Translations under genes and position numbers: made by a program
Assembly (NCBI GenBank): GCA_958450325.1
Contig: OY288242.1
Location: 3,722,756 to 3,786,755, forward strand
Length of the DNA stretch: 64,000 bases
Origin: Agrostemma githago
Lineage: Eukaryota; Streptophyta; Magnoliopsida; Caryophyllales; Caryophyllaceae
Direction: 5' to 3'
Shown here: one piece after another, positions 1-12,300 of the stretch
Position numbering within the stretch: position 1 is the stretch's first letter
How the letters are laid out: each line of letters opens with the position of its first letter
Notes under the pieces: model-generated
Told to the model about the DNA's origin: nothing
The model's input: the letters and a program-made list of their open reading frames with translations, nothing else
Database searches by the model: none

Positions 1-300
1 ACCAAAACCAGATACAAGTTTCTATGTCTCGTTTGTTCAGTTCAATTTAATTTTAGTTAAGCTCAATCCACCTCACTCCAAAGAAGGGGAGTTTAAGTTT
101 TAATCCAAGTTTGGGGAAAATATCTTTTTGCCGCCAAGCAGTGTAAATAGAGGGAAGCAATAAGGACAAAGTGGTCAATTAGCATCCCTCCAATAATCCC
201 CCCTCGCTTCCTCCACCTCCTCTACAAAACCCTATCTTCATCCTTCGACTTTCCCCTCACTATCTTCCGTTTTCTTCGCTTGCAGACTTTCCTTCGCCCC
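1..300 (+). promoter_or_regulatory. Upstream region of the UAP56-type helicase gene
   Basis: No reading frame is visible. The stretch leads into a pyrimidine-rich leader (about 190-340) typical of plant 5' UTRs. Around 20-60 there is degenerate AGTTCAATTT-type sequence that also occurs near 40.1-40.2 kb and at the extreme right end of the window, so the far upstream part may be a MITE remnant. No convincing TATA box was found and the transcription start is not resolved. Confidence 0.4.
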
Positions 301-302
301 CA

Positions 303-317
303 AAAACCCTAACCCTA
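303..317 (+). promoter_or_regulatory. Telo-box-like motif in the 5' leader
   Basis: Two consecutive AACCCTAA units follow an AAA run in the leader exon, about 195 bases before the start codon. AAACCCTAA telo-boxes are known from promoters and leaders of plant ribosomal-protein and other growth-linked genes, where TRB/Pur-alpha-type factors bind. A regulatory role here is inferred from position and sequence only. Confidence 0.5.
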
Positions 318-343
318 ATCCCCTTTTTTTCAAACTCGCCAAG

Positions 344-508
344 GTAAGCTCCTTTTCAATTCAATCCATCAGATCTCTCTTCTGTTCTACTTCAATTTGT
401 TTTTATCATCACTATTTCAATCGAATTTGATTGTGAACTTCTGGATCTTGTATTTCTATTCGCGATTTCTAGGGTTTAATATTGATTGATTGGTTGATTG
501 ATTTGCAG
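344..508 (+). other. Intron in the 5' UTR of the helicase gene
   Basis: The donor AG|GTAAGC at 342-347 and the acceptor TTTGCAG ending at 508 bracket a 165-base AT-rich intron. It ends four bases before the start codon at 513. Leader introns are common in constitutively expressed plant genes. Confidence 0.75.
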
Positions 509-512
509 GAAA

Positions 513-3500
513 ATGGGAGAAAACAGAGATAACGACGCATACGAAGAGGAGCTTCTTGATTACGAAGAGGAGGAAGACAAAGTTCCAGATTCCACCGTTG
601 CTAAAACTAACGGCGATGCCGGGAAAAAGTTCGTTCTTTTTTACAAATTTAAGTCTTTAATTCAAGTTTGCGTGGGACGTTTATTCGTAGATCTTGACTT
701 TGAGTTAGATTTGATTATGCTGTTTGATTTTTTATTGCTTTAATTCGTGTTTTTGGTCTGAACATGATTTATCGGTTGAGTCACCGATTCGATTGCATAG
801 ATTGTTATTGAGGTTGCTAAAGTTTATTGCGCTTATAGTGTAATTGCAAATTTCAATTGAGTTTCTAGTATTTCCCAGACAATGGTTTCTCTTAAGTAAT
901 TCAACTTTGAGCTGTAGGATATTGTGATCAATTCCAATAGAGGTTTTCTGGAATTGTATACGGAGTGGCGATCCTGTGACTTGTGAGTTGCAAAAGTTAA
1001 TCATGTCTATTGATCGTTATTTTTGCTTAATATTTTGACCTGTTCATATTGGGAGGTATAAATATTGGAGCTTTCACTTCAAGTCCTGGTAGATCGGACA
1101 AAATCTAACAAGTCTAGTGCATAACTTTACTGTTTTCTGTTTGGTCTTGGACAAAATCTGAAAGTTGTTCATGAACAATATCTGAATTTACTACTGTCTT
1201 TTTTCTATTTGGTCTTGTGCTAAACTTTTGTACTGTATTTCTCCCTATAGTATTATATTATGGTTCGAATTTGGAAACTTTGTTCTTATATTGATCTCAT
1301 GTTTTATTTTGTAGGGGATATGTCGGTATCTACAGCTCAGGTTTCAGAGATTTCCTGTTGAAGCCGGAGTTGCTGCGAGCTATTGTGGACTCTGGGTTTG
1401 AACATCCGTCTGAAGGCAAGTGTTTTAATAAGTCAGCTTCTTCTGTTTGGAAGTATTCTATTCCAGCTGTTCTAATATTGAGCTAGCAGCTGTGTTAACG
1501 ACGTCTAGTAGTCTCTTTGGTAATATGCTCATTTGCGGTCAAGTGTACGACTCTGCCTTGAATGAATACTGCTGTGTTTGCTGGCCACATGAGATCTCAG
1601 GATAATCATTGCCTTGTTAAACATGCCAAAATGCCCAAGTCCCAAGACTATCAGCTGTTTTACTTTTGCCTAATTCTATAATTTTTAGTAGCACCTGTAG
1701 TTTCTCTAATTTTGTTTCATGTATTACCAGGTAATTCACTTCTATAATTCAAATTGGAGCTGTAAAATGGTCTGGTAAACTTTCAATTACAAGGATCGGG
1801 AGCTCATATTGTACTCACTGCGATTTCTCTCGCTCCAATTTTTTGGTATTTCTCCAGTTCAACACGAGTGCATTCCTCAAGCTATCTTGGGCATGGATGT
1901 CATATGTCAGGCCAAGTCTGGTATGGGGAAGACAGCCGTGTTTGTACTGTCTACCCTGCAGCAGATTGATCCTGTGGCTGGACAAGTTTCTGCACTTGTT
2001 CTGTGTCACACTCGAGAATTGGCTTATCAGGTATTGGAGATAAATATAGCTATTTTTCAAGAGTATTTTCGAAGAATGTATATACCACCAGTCTTTTACT
2101 ACGAGTCACCTGTATTTCAAATTTCCCATCATGTATTTCGATTTATGATCCTTGATTGTGGATTGGTGGTAGTATATGTTGTCTATGTGGTAACTTATCC
2201 AATATATTTACACTGATAACTAATATCAATCTCCTCTTGTTATTTTTGTAGATCTGTCACGAGTTTGAGAGATTCAGTACTTATTTGCCGGGCGTCAAGG
2301 TTGCCGTTTTCTATGGAGGTGTCAACATCAAAATTCACAAAGACCTCCTGAAAAATGAATGCCCACACATTGTTGTGGGCACACCTGGAAGGATACTTGC
2401 GTTAGCTAGAGACAAAGACCTTTCTCTAAAGGAAGTCCGTCATTTTATCCTTGATGAATGTGACAAAATGCTTGAGTCCCTTGGTATGTCTTTTTGACAT
2501 CATTGTACCTTTTAAGTTATTTCTTGTGTTCTCATTTTTTCGCTTGTATTCAGACATGGCTTGAATTTATGTCTGACTGTAAGATCTGAATTTGATGGCA
2601 GACATGAGGAGAGACGTGCAGGAGATTTTCAAAATGACCCCGCATGATAAGCAAGTGATGATGTTCTCTGCTACTCTCAGCAAGGCAATTCGTCCCGTAT
2701 GCAAGAAATTTATGCAAGATGTAATGTTTCATGGCCAGCTCTTTTTGAATTATCAGTCTTCCATTTACGAGCTTTCCTGAGAAGATATCTTCATATAAAA
2801 TTAATGCTCCGAGAAGTTCTCTGTTAAATGGGACAACAATGCTGAGTTATTGATTTCACTCTACCCACAAGAATAGCCAAGGGGGTTCCAGCATATTCGT
2901 ACGATGGCATTTGATTAAATCTATGCACCGGATACTCAATTTAGTGTGAATTGCCATATTTGATATTTGGTGGTGTAGGCTGCTTGCAAAAATGGCTGAG
3001 TTTAAGTAGGATTAGGCTTGGGGGAGGGGGTCGTTGGGGCATCTTAAATATATAACTTATTGGCTCTTTCCTGTGTCTAATTTTTATGTAGCCTGTGGGT
3101 TGGGGTGTCTTCAGTCACTTGGTACTGCTGCCTTATGCTTGAGTGATGTGTTTTGAGGGACAGTGAGGTTTGTTTTGAGTTTTTCCATAAATGAGGTCAT
3201 ATCTGGATGAACAAGGCCTACTTATAGATGTTTTGGTTCCACAAGTCCAATATTGCTGAAGTGCCTTGATGTTAAGCTTCTGCCAGAAGACATCTTGGAC
3301 CTGACCGGGATCCTCAATTGCTAAAAGGATTCCTTACAATTTAGGAAGACCCTAATATTTTTACTATGACGTTCTTTTCATTTCAGCCGATGGAGATCTA
3401 TGTAGATGACGAAGCCAAGTTGACGCTTCATGGTCTTGTTCAGGTATAAGGAATATGCTTTGACTGTTTTTCTTTATAAGCTACAGAGTATGTTTTTAGG

Positions 3501-5334
3501 ACTTGTCTACACTGTCGTATATGGCTATTTAAATCAAACTTTTAAAATTTTTAGTCTAAGTTTCGTGTTGGACATGTCTCCACACATGACACGGCACACA
3601 AGTGATGTGTTGGAGTAATATATATTGTAAGTGACACAGACCTGTTCTTATTTGCTCTCAATCTTTCTTTTGTATAGCACTACATCAAATTGTCCGAGCT
3701 GGAGAAGAATCGCAAGTTGAATGACCTTTTGGATGCCCTGGACTTCAACCAGGTGGTCATTTTTGTTAAGAGCGTTAGCAGGGCTGCTGAACTGAATAAG
3801 CTGCTTGTAGAGTGCAACTTCCCTTCTATCTGCATACATTCTGGCATGTCCCAGGAAGAAAGGTTTATTAGACTTTTCATCTGTTTGTATCGACTTTTAT
3901 ATGAACTTTTGGTCATTGGAGTTTTCCTTGTTATTTTAGTTTTGGTTACGTGCTTCCTTTATAATCACAGAGACAAAAGTCTGCTTTTATTCAGAATGTT
4001 GTTATACATAACTGTAGGGCTGTTGGTGAAACTTTTATATTTTGACCTCGTGGACATCTTGAGGTGGTTGTTGATTTTTTGTTTTGTTTTGTGTTCCGAT
4101 AGTATATGAAATATGTATGTGCTGAACTGCCTATTGCTGTTTAGCCCTATTTCTGTTGCTGTGAAATCGTGGTGGCATTAGTGTTTATTTGTGTCTTGTT
4201 TGTATGCTGTATGTTTAATTTGTCTTTTTGTATTTTATTTACAAAATTTTCGTGACTCATGGTAGGTTGGCTCGCTACAAGGGTTTTAAAGATGGGAAAC
4301 AGCGAATTCTTGTTGCCACTGATTTAGTTGGCAGAGGTATCGATATTGAGCGCGTTAACATAGTTATCAACTATGACATGCCAGATTCTGCTGACACCTA
4401 TCTACATCGGGTTGGTACTTGACTATCTGTTGTTGACATAGTGCTATTTTGAATGAGCACCACTCATTTTTAAACAATTGCTTCTGCTACTTTGTAGGTT
4501 GGTCGAGCTGGAAGGTTTGGAACCAAAGGACTTGCTATTACCTTTGTTTCCTCTACCTCAGATTCTGAAGTTCTTAATTCAGTGAGCATGCTTTCCTCCT
4601 GTCATCAACCTGTTTTTCTGTATTTTGTTGTGCTTATAACATGGTATCTTTAGTCTTATGGTCTTTTGACTTTGTTGACTAACTAAGACATGGTGATTTT
4701 GCAGGTGCAAGAGAGGTTTGAGGTGGACATCAAGGAGCTGCCTGAGCAAATTGACACGTCCACATATAGTATGTTTTCTCTCCCCTTAATTTGTGTTTCT
4801 TACTCTAATGCTCAGCGGATGTAGATGGTATCCTCTTGTAACAAAACGAAGAGGCTGTTTCTGAGTGAGCGAAGATAAAATCTGTGTTGCCAACTGCATC
4901 TGATGATTGCTAGCTACCATCTCTATTCACTTAGATCTATCCTTTTGCATTGGAGTTCAGAACTTTTAAACTTTGACAGTACGTCCAAAACTCTGTAGAA
5001 TTGATGTGTAACACGTGTGTACCATTTGATACCCTTAATAACATAACATATAAATAGAGAAAATTGAGGTCAAAGTGGTGCTTTGTAGAAACCCCGATGG
5101 TAAATATGGTTAAGTTGGAGTGCAGTTAGTTTAGTGAGTCATTTGCATCATTAAATCATAACCCAGAGCATAGAATAATGAGTTATTATCGTTTAGACGC
5201 TCATCACCTATTAAAATTTAACTAATGCTGTGATACATTGTTCCACTTTTGTTTAATATTTTGGTTTTGTTTACGTCCCTCGATGAAAAGTTGATTACTG
5301 ATTGGAACTCTTTTATGTTGTAGTGCCGTCATAA
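513..5334 (+). CDS. UAP56: DEAD/DECD-box ATP-dependent RNA helicase, UAP56/RH56 type, complete spliced gene
   Basis: This is an ATP-dependent RNA helicase of the TREX mRNA-export and splicing machinery, which acts in the nucleus. Coding exons are 513-628, 1315-1415, 1858-2030, 2252-2483, 2602-2720, 3387-3443, 3678-3862, 4266-4410, 4498-4581, 4705-4768 and 5324-5334. They join to 1,287 bases, or 428 residues, the family's usual length (427 in Arabidopsis). Visible motifs are Walker A AKSGMGKT (91-98), CHTRELA, TPGR, DECD (198-201) in place of DEAD as expected for UAP56, SAT, VATDLVGRGID and HRVGRAGRFG, and the family's usual Met-Pro-Ser C-terminus. The N-terminus is acidic. Intron 1416-1857 has a GC donor. 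One unusual residue is Ala after SK in the SATLSK region, where Glu is usual. The gene converges with the polygalacturonase gene downstream. Confidence 0.96.
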
Positions 5335-6322
5335 GGCCTCTCTGCTAGAGCACTCGATGTGCTGTTGATGGTGCTGATTGCTTCACGCCTTCACTTGTGC
5401 GACATAGATGGCCTCTGTGAAAGATTCACCCTTGGTATCATCAGAATGAAATGAATTTCGGATGGTGTTTTGGTTTATTTGAACAACTGGTGAAAGTAGT
5501 GGGGGGTTCATCCCTGAGGTTTGAGTTATGTTTTCTTTCAGCCTATGTCATCTGTATCTGACTATTAAAACTGTTGTTGTAGTTTCTGTGGATCTAGCAC
5601 TTTTACCAATTTCGAGCTTCTAGTTTCGTTTTGGCATTTAGTTTTATATTCATGTAAGTGATGTTGAGACTTTTACTAGCAAGTTGTATGTGCTCTAGAT
5701 GGTAGCAAAAGGCGTACATGACTTTGCAACACTACAGTGATTGTTGCTTTGTTGTTTTCTTCACCGTGATTCTTGTTCCTGTAATATGTTTTGGGATAAG
5801 TTTCCAGATGCCTTATAGAATTCTTTGCAATTATCGTATTTTCTACTCTGGGATTTTGGACTTATTTCCTTTGGGAAGAATATTTGCAAGCTGAAAAGCA
5901 AGTAGTTGTAGACGGTAGAGTTGGGTAGTCCATTGATAGGTAAATCTGTGCAGAATATTGTATCGGAGGGACATTTAATTGGGAATATTTGTGTTGCAAA
6001 TTGTTACCTTGGTGATGTCTTGGTGGTTCAGAGGTTGAGGATATTTTGATTGACCCACCAAATATTCTGTTATTTTCAAAAAAACTCTTGTTAATGCTAT
6101 ATGAGTAGTACTAGAAGGTAACAATTTTTGGCAATATGTTGGTCATTTCTGGTGGAAATGTTTAGAGTTTTTGGTTTTCTTTTTATCCCGTTTCGTTAGC
6201 TGTACATGTACATATACATATCTAAACAACAGGCAAATAGGTCTCATCCTTGGAGTGGTTGATATTTTACACTGACCAAGTGACCATATGTCCATTTTCG
6301 ATTGTGAATGCCTGACTCCTGA
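5335..6322. other. 3' UTRs and spacer between two convergent genes
   Basis: This holds the 3' UTR of the helicase (T-rich, probably ending between about 5,600 and 5,900) and, on the other strand, the 3' UTR of the polygalacturonase. I see no further gene. The two genes are tail to tail with less than 1 kb between stop codons. Confidence 0.6.
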
Positions 6323-9300
6323 CTAGGGATAGAAATGTAGGCAAGGAACCTTGGGACTAACTGAGGCCTGTTTTCCTTTAGCATTGTTACACACGGCATA
6401 TGTCTGGTTTTGAGTTACAGTTGAAGTAATATTTATCTTCTCCATGAAGATGCCGGTGCAGGCCACCGTGCTACTGCAGTTTAGGTTAATCGCTACTTGG
6501 GTTGCTGATGTTCCATGGATGCCCCTGTATGTCACCCCGCTAATTGCCACGGCTGATCTCTGTACAGCACCACATCCATGAATCAAATCAATTACCGAGT
6601 CACTTTTGTGACAATCATAGAGAAGGGAGGTGTTATTACCTGAGGTTTACATTGGCCTCCACAGCAGTAAAATTGGTCTATCATGATTGGGTTCTGTACG
6701 TTGATGAGAGTAATGCCTTCATATGTGATATCCCTCGCATAACCCGATCCACCCTGTGTGGAGTCGAAAAGGAACTTCAACAATCTTTCAAGAAGCGCTT
6801 GTTTTAGAATGCGAGCAAAATGTGGTTATGACACAGACCGGTTTATGTTACCTGCCATGTTTTGATTCTTGCACCATTGGTACTTCCTTTAAAGATGCAA
6901 TTTCTGACATGCACTTGTTCTACTTTTGCATATCCCCCATTCCTTCCTAAGCTTCCAACGCTGAAAAGGCGTAGAAGATGGTAGACTCGAGGTCGAGTAC
7001 AATTATTAGAGGGTAGGATTCGTAGTTGTGAGAACTAATATAAGCGTAGACATTGGACAAACTTTTATCAATAGTTGTGGTAAATAATTTTAGACAAACC
7101 TTATTCCGTGCCCAGGACCGCAAGTCACGCTGGTCACTGTAATCCAAGATGACCCCGATCCAATAGCTATACAGTCGTCACCTATCATTGCCCATTTTAA
7201 GAGACAAAGTTAGTTGCACGAGCACATAGAAAGGCTGAGATATCCCGAGGCTCGAAAGTAGAGACCTGTAGCGATAAAAGAGTCGTGGATTTGAACATGG
7301 TTGGAAGCGACAAGTTCAATGCCGTCAGTGTTGGGGCTGTTAGCAGGAGCTTGAATGTTGATGTTTGAGATGGTGGAGTTATTACAACCTGTGATTGATA
7401 AATGGGCTCTTGGGCTGTTCACTTGTGATATTCCTTTTAATTGAAGGCCATTGCAATCGCAGAACGACAGAGCCTGTTATTCACAATTCATGCCATACAT
7501 ATACATCGTTGTTATTATTATTCGGATCCGTTAACAAATGTGATAGAATTATATAGAAATGAAAGGATGATCCTTACTTTAGGGTTGTTACATGAGGACA
7601 TGCCATAACCATCCTGTAAATCAATGAAGGTTTGTTAATTGTTATGTTAGTAAAATGAATACTATCTGGTGGATGGAGTAGTATATATATTTCCGTCAAA
7701 AACAAGAATTCACGTACTGTATGTGTATGTGTATGTGTATGTGTGGATGACGACCACCAAGTAGAGCCTTGACCATCAATCACTCCCGATCCAGATCCAT
7801 CAATAATAAGGTTTCTGATGTGTTGGAAAAACAGCCATGTATTGTCACTGCAATTTTTCCAACCATAACGATTACTTGGTGCCACCAATTTTCCAAACAT
7901 CTGCATATAATCACTCTATCAATTAACACGTACGGAGTAATACTACCTCTATCCCACCAAAATTGTCCTATTTCATTAAAATACGTCTCATATATAATAG
8001 AAAAATTGAACGATCTTTTATGGACGGAGAAAGTATAAAACTCGCGGAATATATAAATAAATAAATAATTCAATTATGATGGAGCATTGAGTTTTTTTTT
8101 TTTGCCGGCTAGTACAAACATGAATCAACGTTTCTGGCGTGCTTTGATGGCTAGTCCATGCGCACGTTTATTAAGACTTCTAGGTAAATATTCGACACTT
8201 AGGCAATGAAAATACATAAAACAGTCAAGGAGATCTTGTATGATTCCACGGAGGTCGTTGAGAGGGAGAGTCTCAGCCGCGATAGTTTCAATAAGACGTA
8301 GACAATCAGTCCTAATGACTATGTGTAGGTATCCATAATCGAGGGCCCAACGACAGGCGTGAAGGAGTCCAAGAGCTTCTGCAGAAGTAGGCGAGTGAGC
8401 AGTGAAAGTATGAGCATGCATAGCGATAGTTCCCCCATCCCTCCAATTGGCAACCCAGCCGCAGGTACAGAGAGATTGGGAAGCCAGGAGGCATCAGATT
8501 CTATAATGATAGTTGGACAGGAAGAAGAGGAGTTGCCAGTAAGATGAATAGGGGTCCCGTTACGTAGTGGATGTCAAAGGTGATCAGCGTCTTTTGACCC
8601 CTTGGTCTCCAGATTAGTGATCATTGTTGGTTTCAAATTATGAATGAGATGAACGACATTGTCCGCAGTCCATTGCTCTCCATCGAAAATACACCTGTTT
8701 CTGGCAATCCAAATAACCCAGAGAGTTCCAACAAAGTTGCAAACAAGATTGTACTCTTTGTCTTCCTTGTTGATATTGAGACGGTATTTAATCCAGTTAA
8801 TGATCCAGACCGGTAGCGGGACATCATTACTGGAGAGGCTTCTAATTCCGAGCGGTCCCCCCAGCCAGATTCGCGAGGAGAATGGGCAGTCTCTGAAGAT
8901 GTGGGCAGCTGTTTCAATTTCTTCATTACCCGAAGCTCTGCAAAAAATACAGCTCGGGTCAATAACAATCTTTCTTTTGTAAAAATTAGCACCAATGGGT
9001 AAACAATTGTGAAGAATCCGCCACAGGAAAACAATCCATTTTGCAGGGCAGCGCAGTTTCCAGAGTTGATGTCGACAAAAGGTCAGAATAACATTGTCAT
9101 TCAGGCTGCCGTAGTGTTTAAGTCGAGGATGGTCTGATCTGAACTGACTAAAGGCAGCTCGGTACCCCGACTTGACCGTATACTGTCCATCGGAGGAAAG
9201 AAGCCAGTAAGGCGTGTCGTCGTCGTCAAGTCGGGGTATATGAATAGAAGAAATTTCCTTGACCAAATCTAAAGGGAAAAGATAAGTGAGGATATCATTG

Positions 9301-12300
9301 TTCCAAATCCCATTATGAGAGATGAGGTCCCTGACTTTGGTGGGAAGACACTCAGAACGTGTCACGTCAATGCCCGTTTTTAGAGTCGGGATTGAACCAA
9401 AGACCCATCTATTACTCCATATGTCAAGGGAGGAATTTTTCCCAACACTCCAAGCAAGGTGCTGGGAGATCAATTTCATTCCCCAGTGGATGCCCCTCCA
9501 ACCCCAAGAGCAACCGTTATATCTTTTGTTTAAACAGCCCACAATGTCTCTAATAGAGCATTTATATTTTTCGCAGAGGGTTCTACTAAGGAGAGATTGA
9601 TTGTCGGTTAACACTTTCCAGGCAGCTTTCGCTAAAAGGGTTTGTTTGAAGCATGCTATATTCCTTATACCAATTCCCCCATCAAATTTCGAGAGAGAAA
9701 GAAAATCAATGCTCCTCCAATGTATAGTTCTTGATCCCTTGAAACCCGCCCACCAAAAATGTGCCAGGATCGAGTTGATTCTTCTGGCGACACTTATCGG
9801 AATACGAAAGACCGATAGAAAGTAAATAGATAGGGAGGAGAGAACAGAGGAAATCAAAACCATCCTTCCAGCTTGAGAGAGCAGAGATCCATTCCATGTC
9901 GAAATTTTATGTTTAACCCGATTAATAAGATCATTATAAAAAGCCCTTTTATTCTGCTCTATAAGGAGCGGAATACCCAGATAATTGCCCATAGGATTAT
10001 TGCTTCGAATTTCTAATGCGGAGAGACAATTTGTTACATTCGCCATAGTGGTGGAGGGGCTGAAGTGAATGGCCGATTTGTCGAAGTTGATTCTTTGTCC
10101 CGATGCCTGACAAAAAATTCGTAAGATAGACTTGAGGGAGCTGAATGATCCATTATCACAGTGAGTGAAGAAGATAACATCATCAGCAAAGAAGAGATGT
10201 GAAATTGGGGGGCATGTCGGCTGATACAAATACCGCGAAGTCTACCAGTATCTTGAGCAGCAGATAAGGTTGATGATAAGGCCTCCATACACATGATGAA
10301 AATATATGGAGAGAGCGGGTCGCCCTGTCTGAGACGGAAGAAAACACTGTAAAGGAGCACCATTGACCAGAATCTCATAAGTCACCGATTGAACACAAGT
10401 CATTATAAGATGCAGCATTCTGTTTGGAAAGTTCATCGTAAAGAGAGTAGCTTGAAGGAATTTCCAATCAACTCTATCAAAAGCTTTACTCATGTCAATT
10501 TTGAAAGCCATCATCCCACCGTCTCTGCGATTGCTTTTGTTTATGTGATGTAAAACTTCATGGGCGAGTAGGATGTTGTCACTGCAAGATCTTCCAGGAA
10601 TAAATCCATTCTGGAACGGGCTGATCAGTTTGTTGATGACCTTTTTGATTCTGTTGGAGATGCATTTGGTGACAATCTTCATGAAAACATTACATAGACT
10701 TATAGGTCTGAAATTTTCCACCCGTTCAGGGGAATTAATTTTAGGAATAAGGGTAATGAAGGTTCGATTGAATTCACGAAGGATATGTCCGGTGTTAAGG
10801 CAATGACTAGCCGCAAGGATGACATCGTCTTTAATGAAATGCCAGAGGCGCTGGTAGAAGATGGCAGAAATTCCGTCGGGTCCGGGAGATTTTAAGGAGC
10901 CTAATTGAAAGACCGCAGTTCGGACCTCTTGGGGACGAAATGGGGCATCGAGATTGTTGCGATCCTCGTCATTAAGTTTAAGAGTGATGTTACTGAGTAG
11001 AGAGTTGTAAAGGGGATCAGTCTGGTCCACCGGACAAGGATCAGGGGAGTAAATCTTCTGAAAGTGATCCAGAAAAGCTTTATTAATGTCGGCGGCATCA
11101 AAGGACCATTCACCGTCATTGAGTTTCAGTCCGGCTATGAAATTTCTGCTCGATCTGCCTTTAACCTTATTGAAAAAGAATCTGGTACATGAGTCACCAT
11201 AAGAATCCCATGCGACTTTGGCTCTCTGTTTCCAATATAACGAAGAGGCTTTGCAGTAGTCAACAAGCTCTTGATGATGTTTGCTGTAATCTGAAGTTTC
11301 ATTGGAATTTTTTCCCTCAAAAATACCATGTAGGTCTTCTTCAAGAATATCATCAAAGTCACTCCATTTCCGACCCCAGTCCTTATGTTTATTAAGAGAC
11401 CAACGTTTCATAATTTTTCTGCTATACTCCAATTTTCGAGCAAGCTTGAAGGGTTGGGAGCCTCTAACAGTAGTCCATAACTCATCATCTATCCAGGCGG
11501 TCTTGATTTTATCTTTGCAATCTTCGAATTCGAGCGCCCAGGCTTCTATTTTATAGGGTTTATTTTTCTTGTCATAGCACAGATTTAAGTCGACTTCAAT
11601 AATTGCGTGGTCACTGATTTGAATTGGGAAGTGTTTGACAGCCGTATTGGGAAAGGAAGTGAGCCACGAGGAAGTAGCAAAAGCTTTATCGAGCCTTTCA
11701 TAGATTCGATCAGGCCCTTCTCTATTATTGCACCATGTAAACCTCGGTCCTTTGAAAGGAATATCAATGAGATTACAGTCGATCTTCCATCTGGTAAAGT
11801 CATCAGCTCCACGGAGGGAGAGATTATTATATCCTAATTTATCTTCAGCATATTCAATTTGATTGAAGTCTCCAATAAGAAGTGTAGGATAATTCAACGT
11901 GCTGATATGTGATTGAAGCCGGTCCCAGACGTGCTGTCTCGCATGCAAATAGGGACTGCCATAAACAAAAACCAAATAAAAGAAGGAACTGTTTATTAAG
12001 ACTCTCATGGAGATAAAGTTGACACATTTGTAAGCTACATCCATCGGGAGGTGTCCCTTCCAACCCAACCAAAGACCCCCACTAGTACCTTGGGCATTAA
12101 CCCCAACATTCTTAAAATACCTTAAGGACAGACCAATCTTGTTAATAGACTCCACATTACATTTTGTTTCACATAGGAATATAAAGTCATAATATTTATT
12201 TAAGACCGTCGCTCTTAGCTTTGGAATTGCAGGGGAGAGCGGGTCATTGAGACCCCTGCAATTCCACGACAGTCCTCTCATGGATGGGGTGGAGGCTGTG

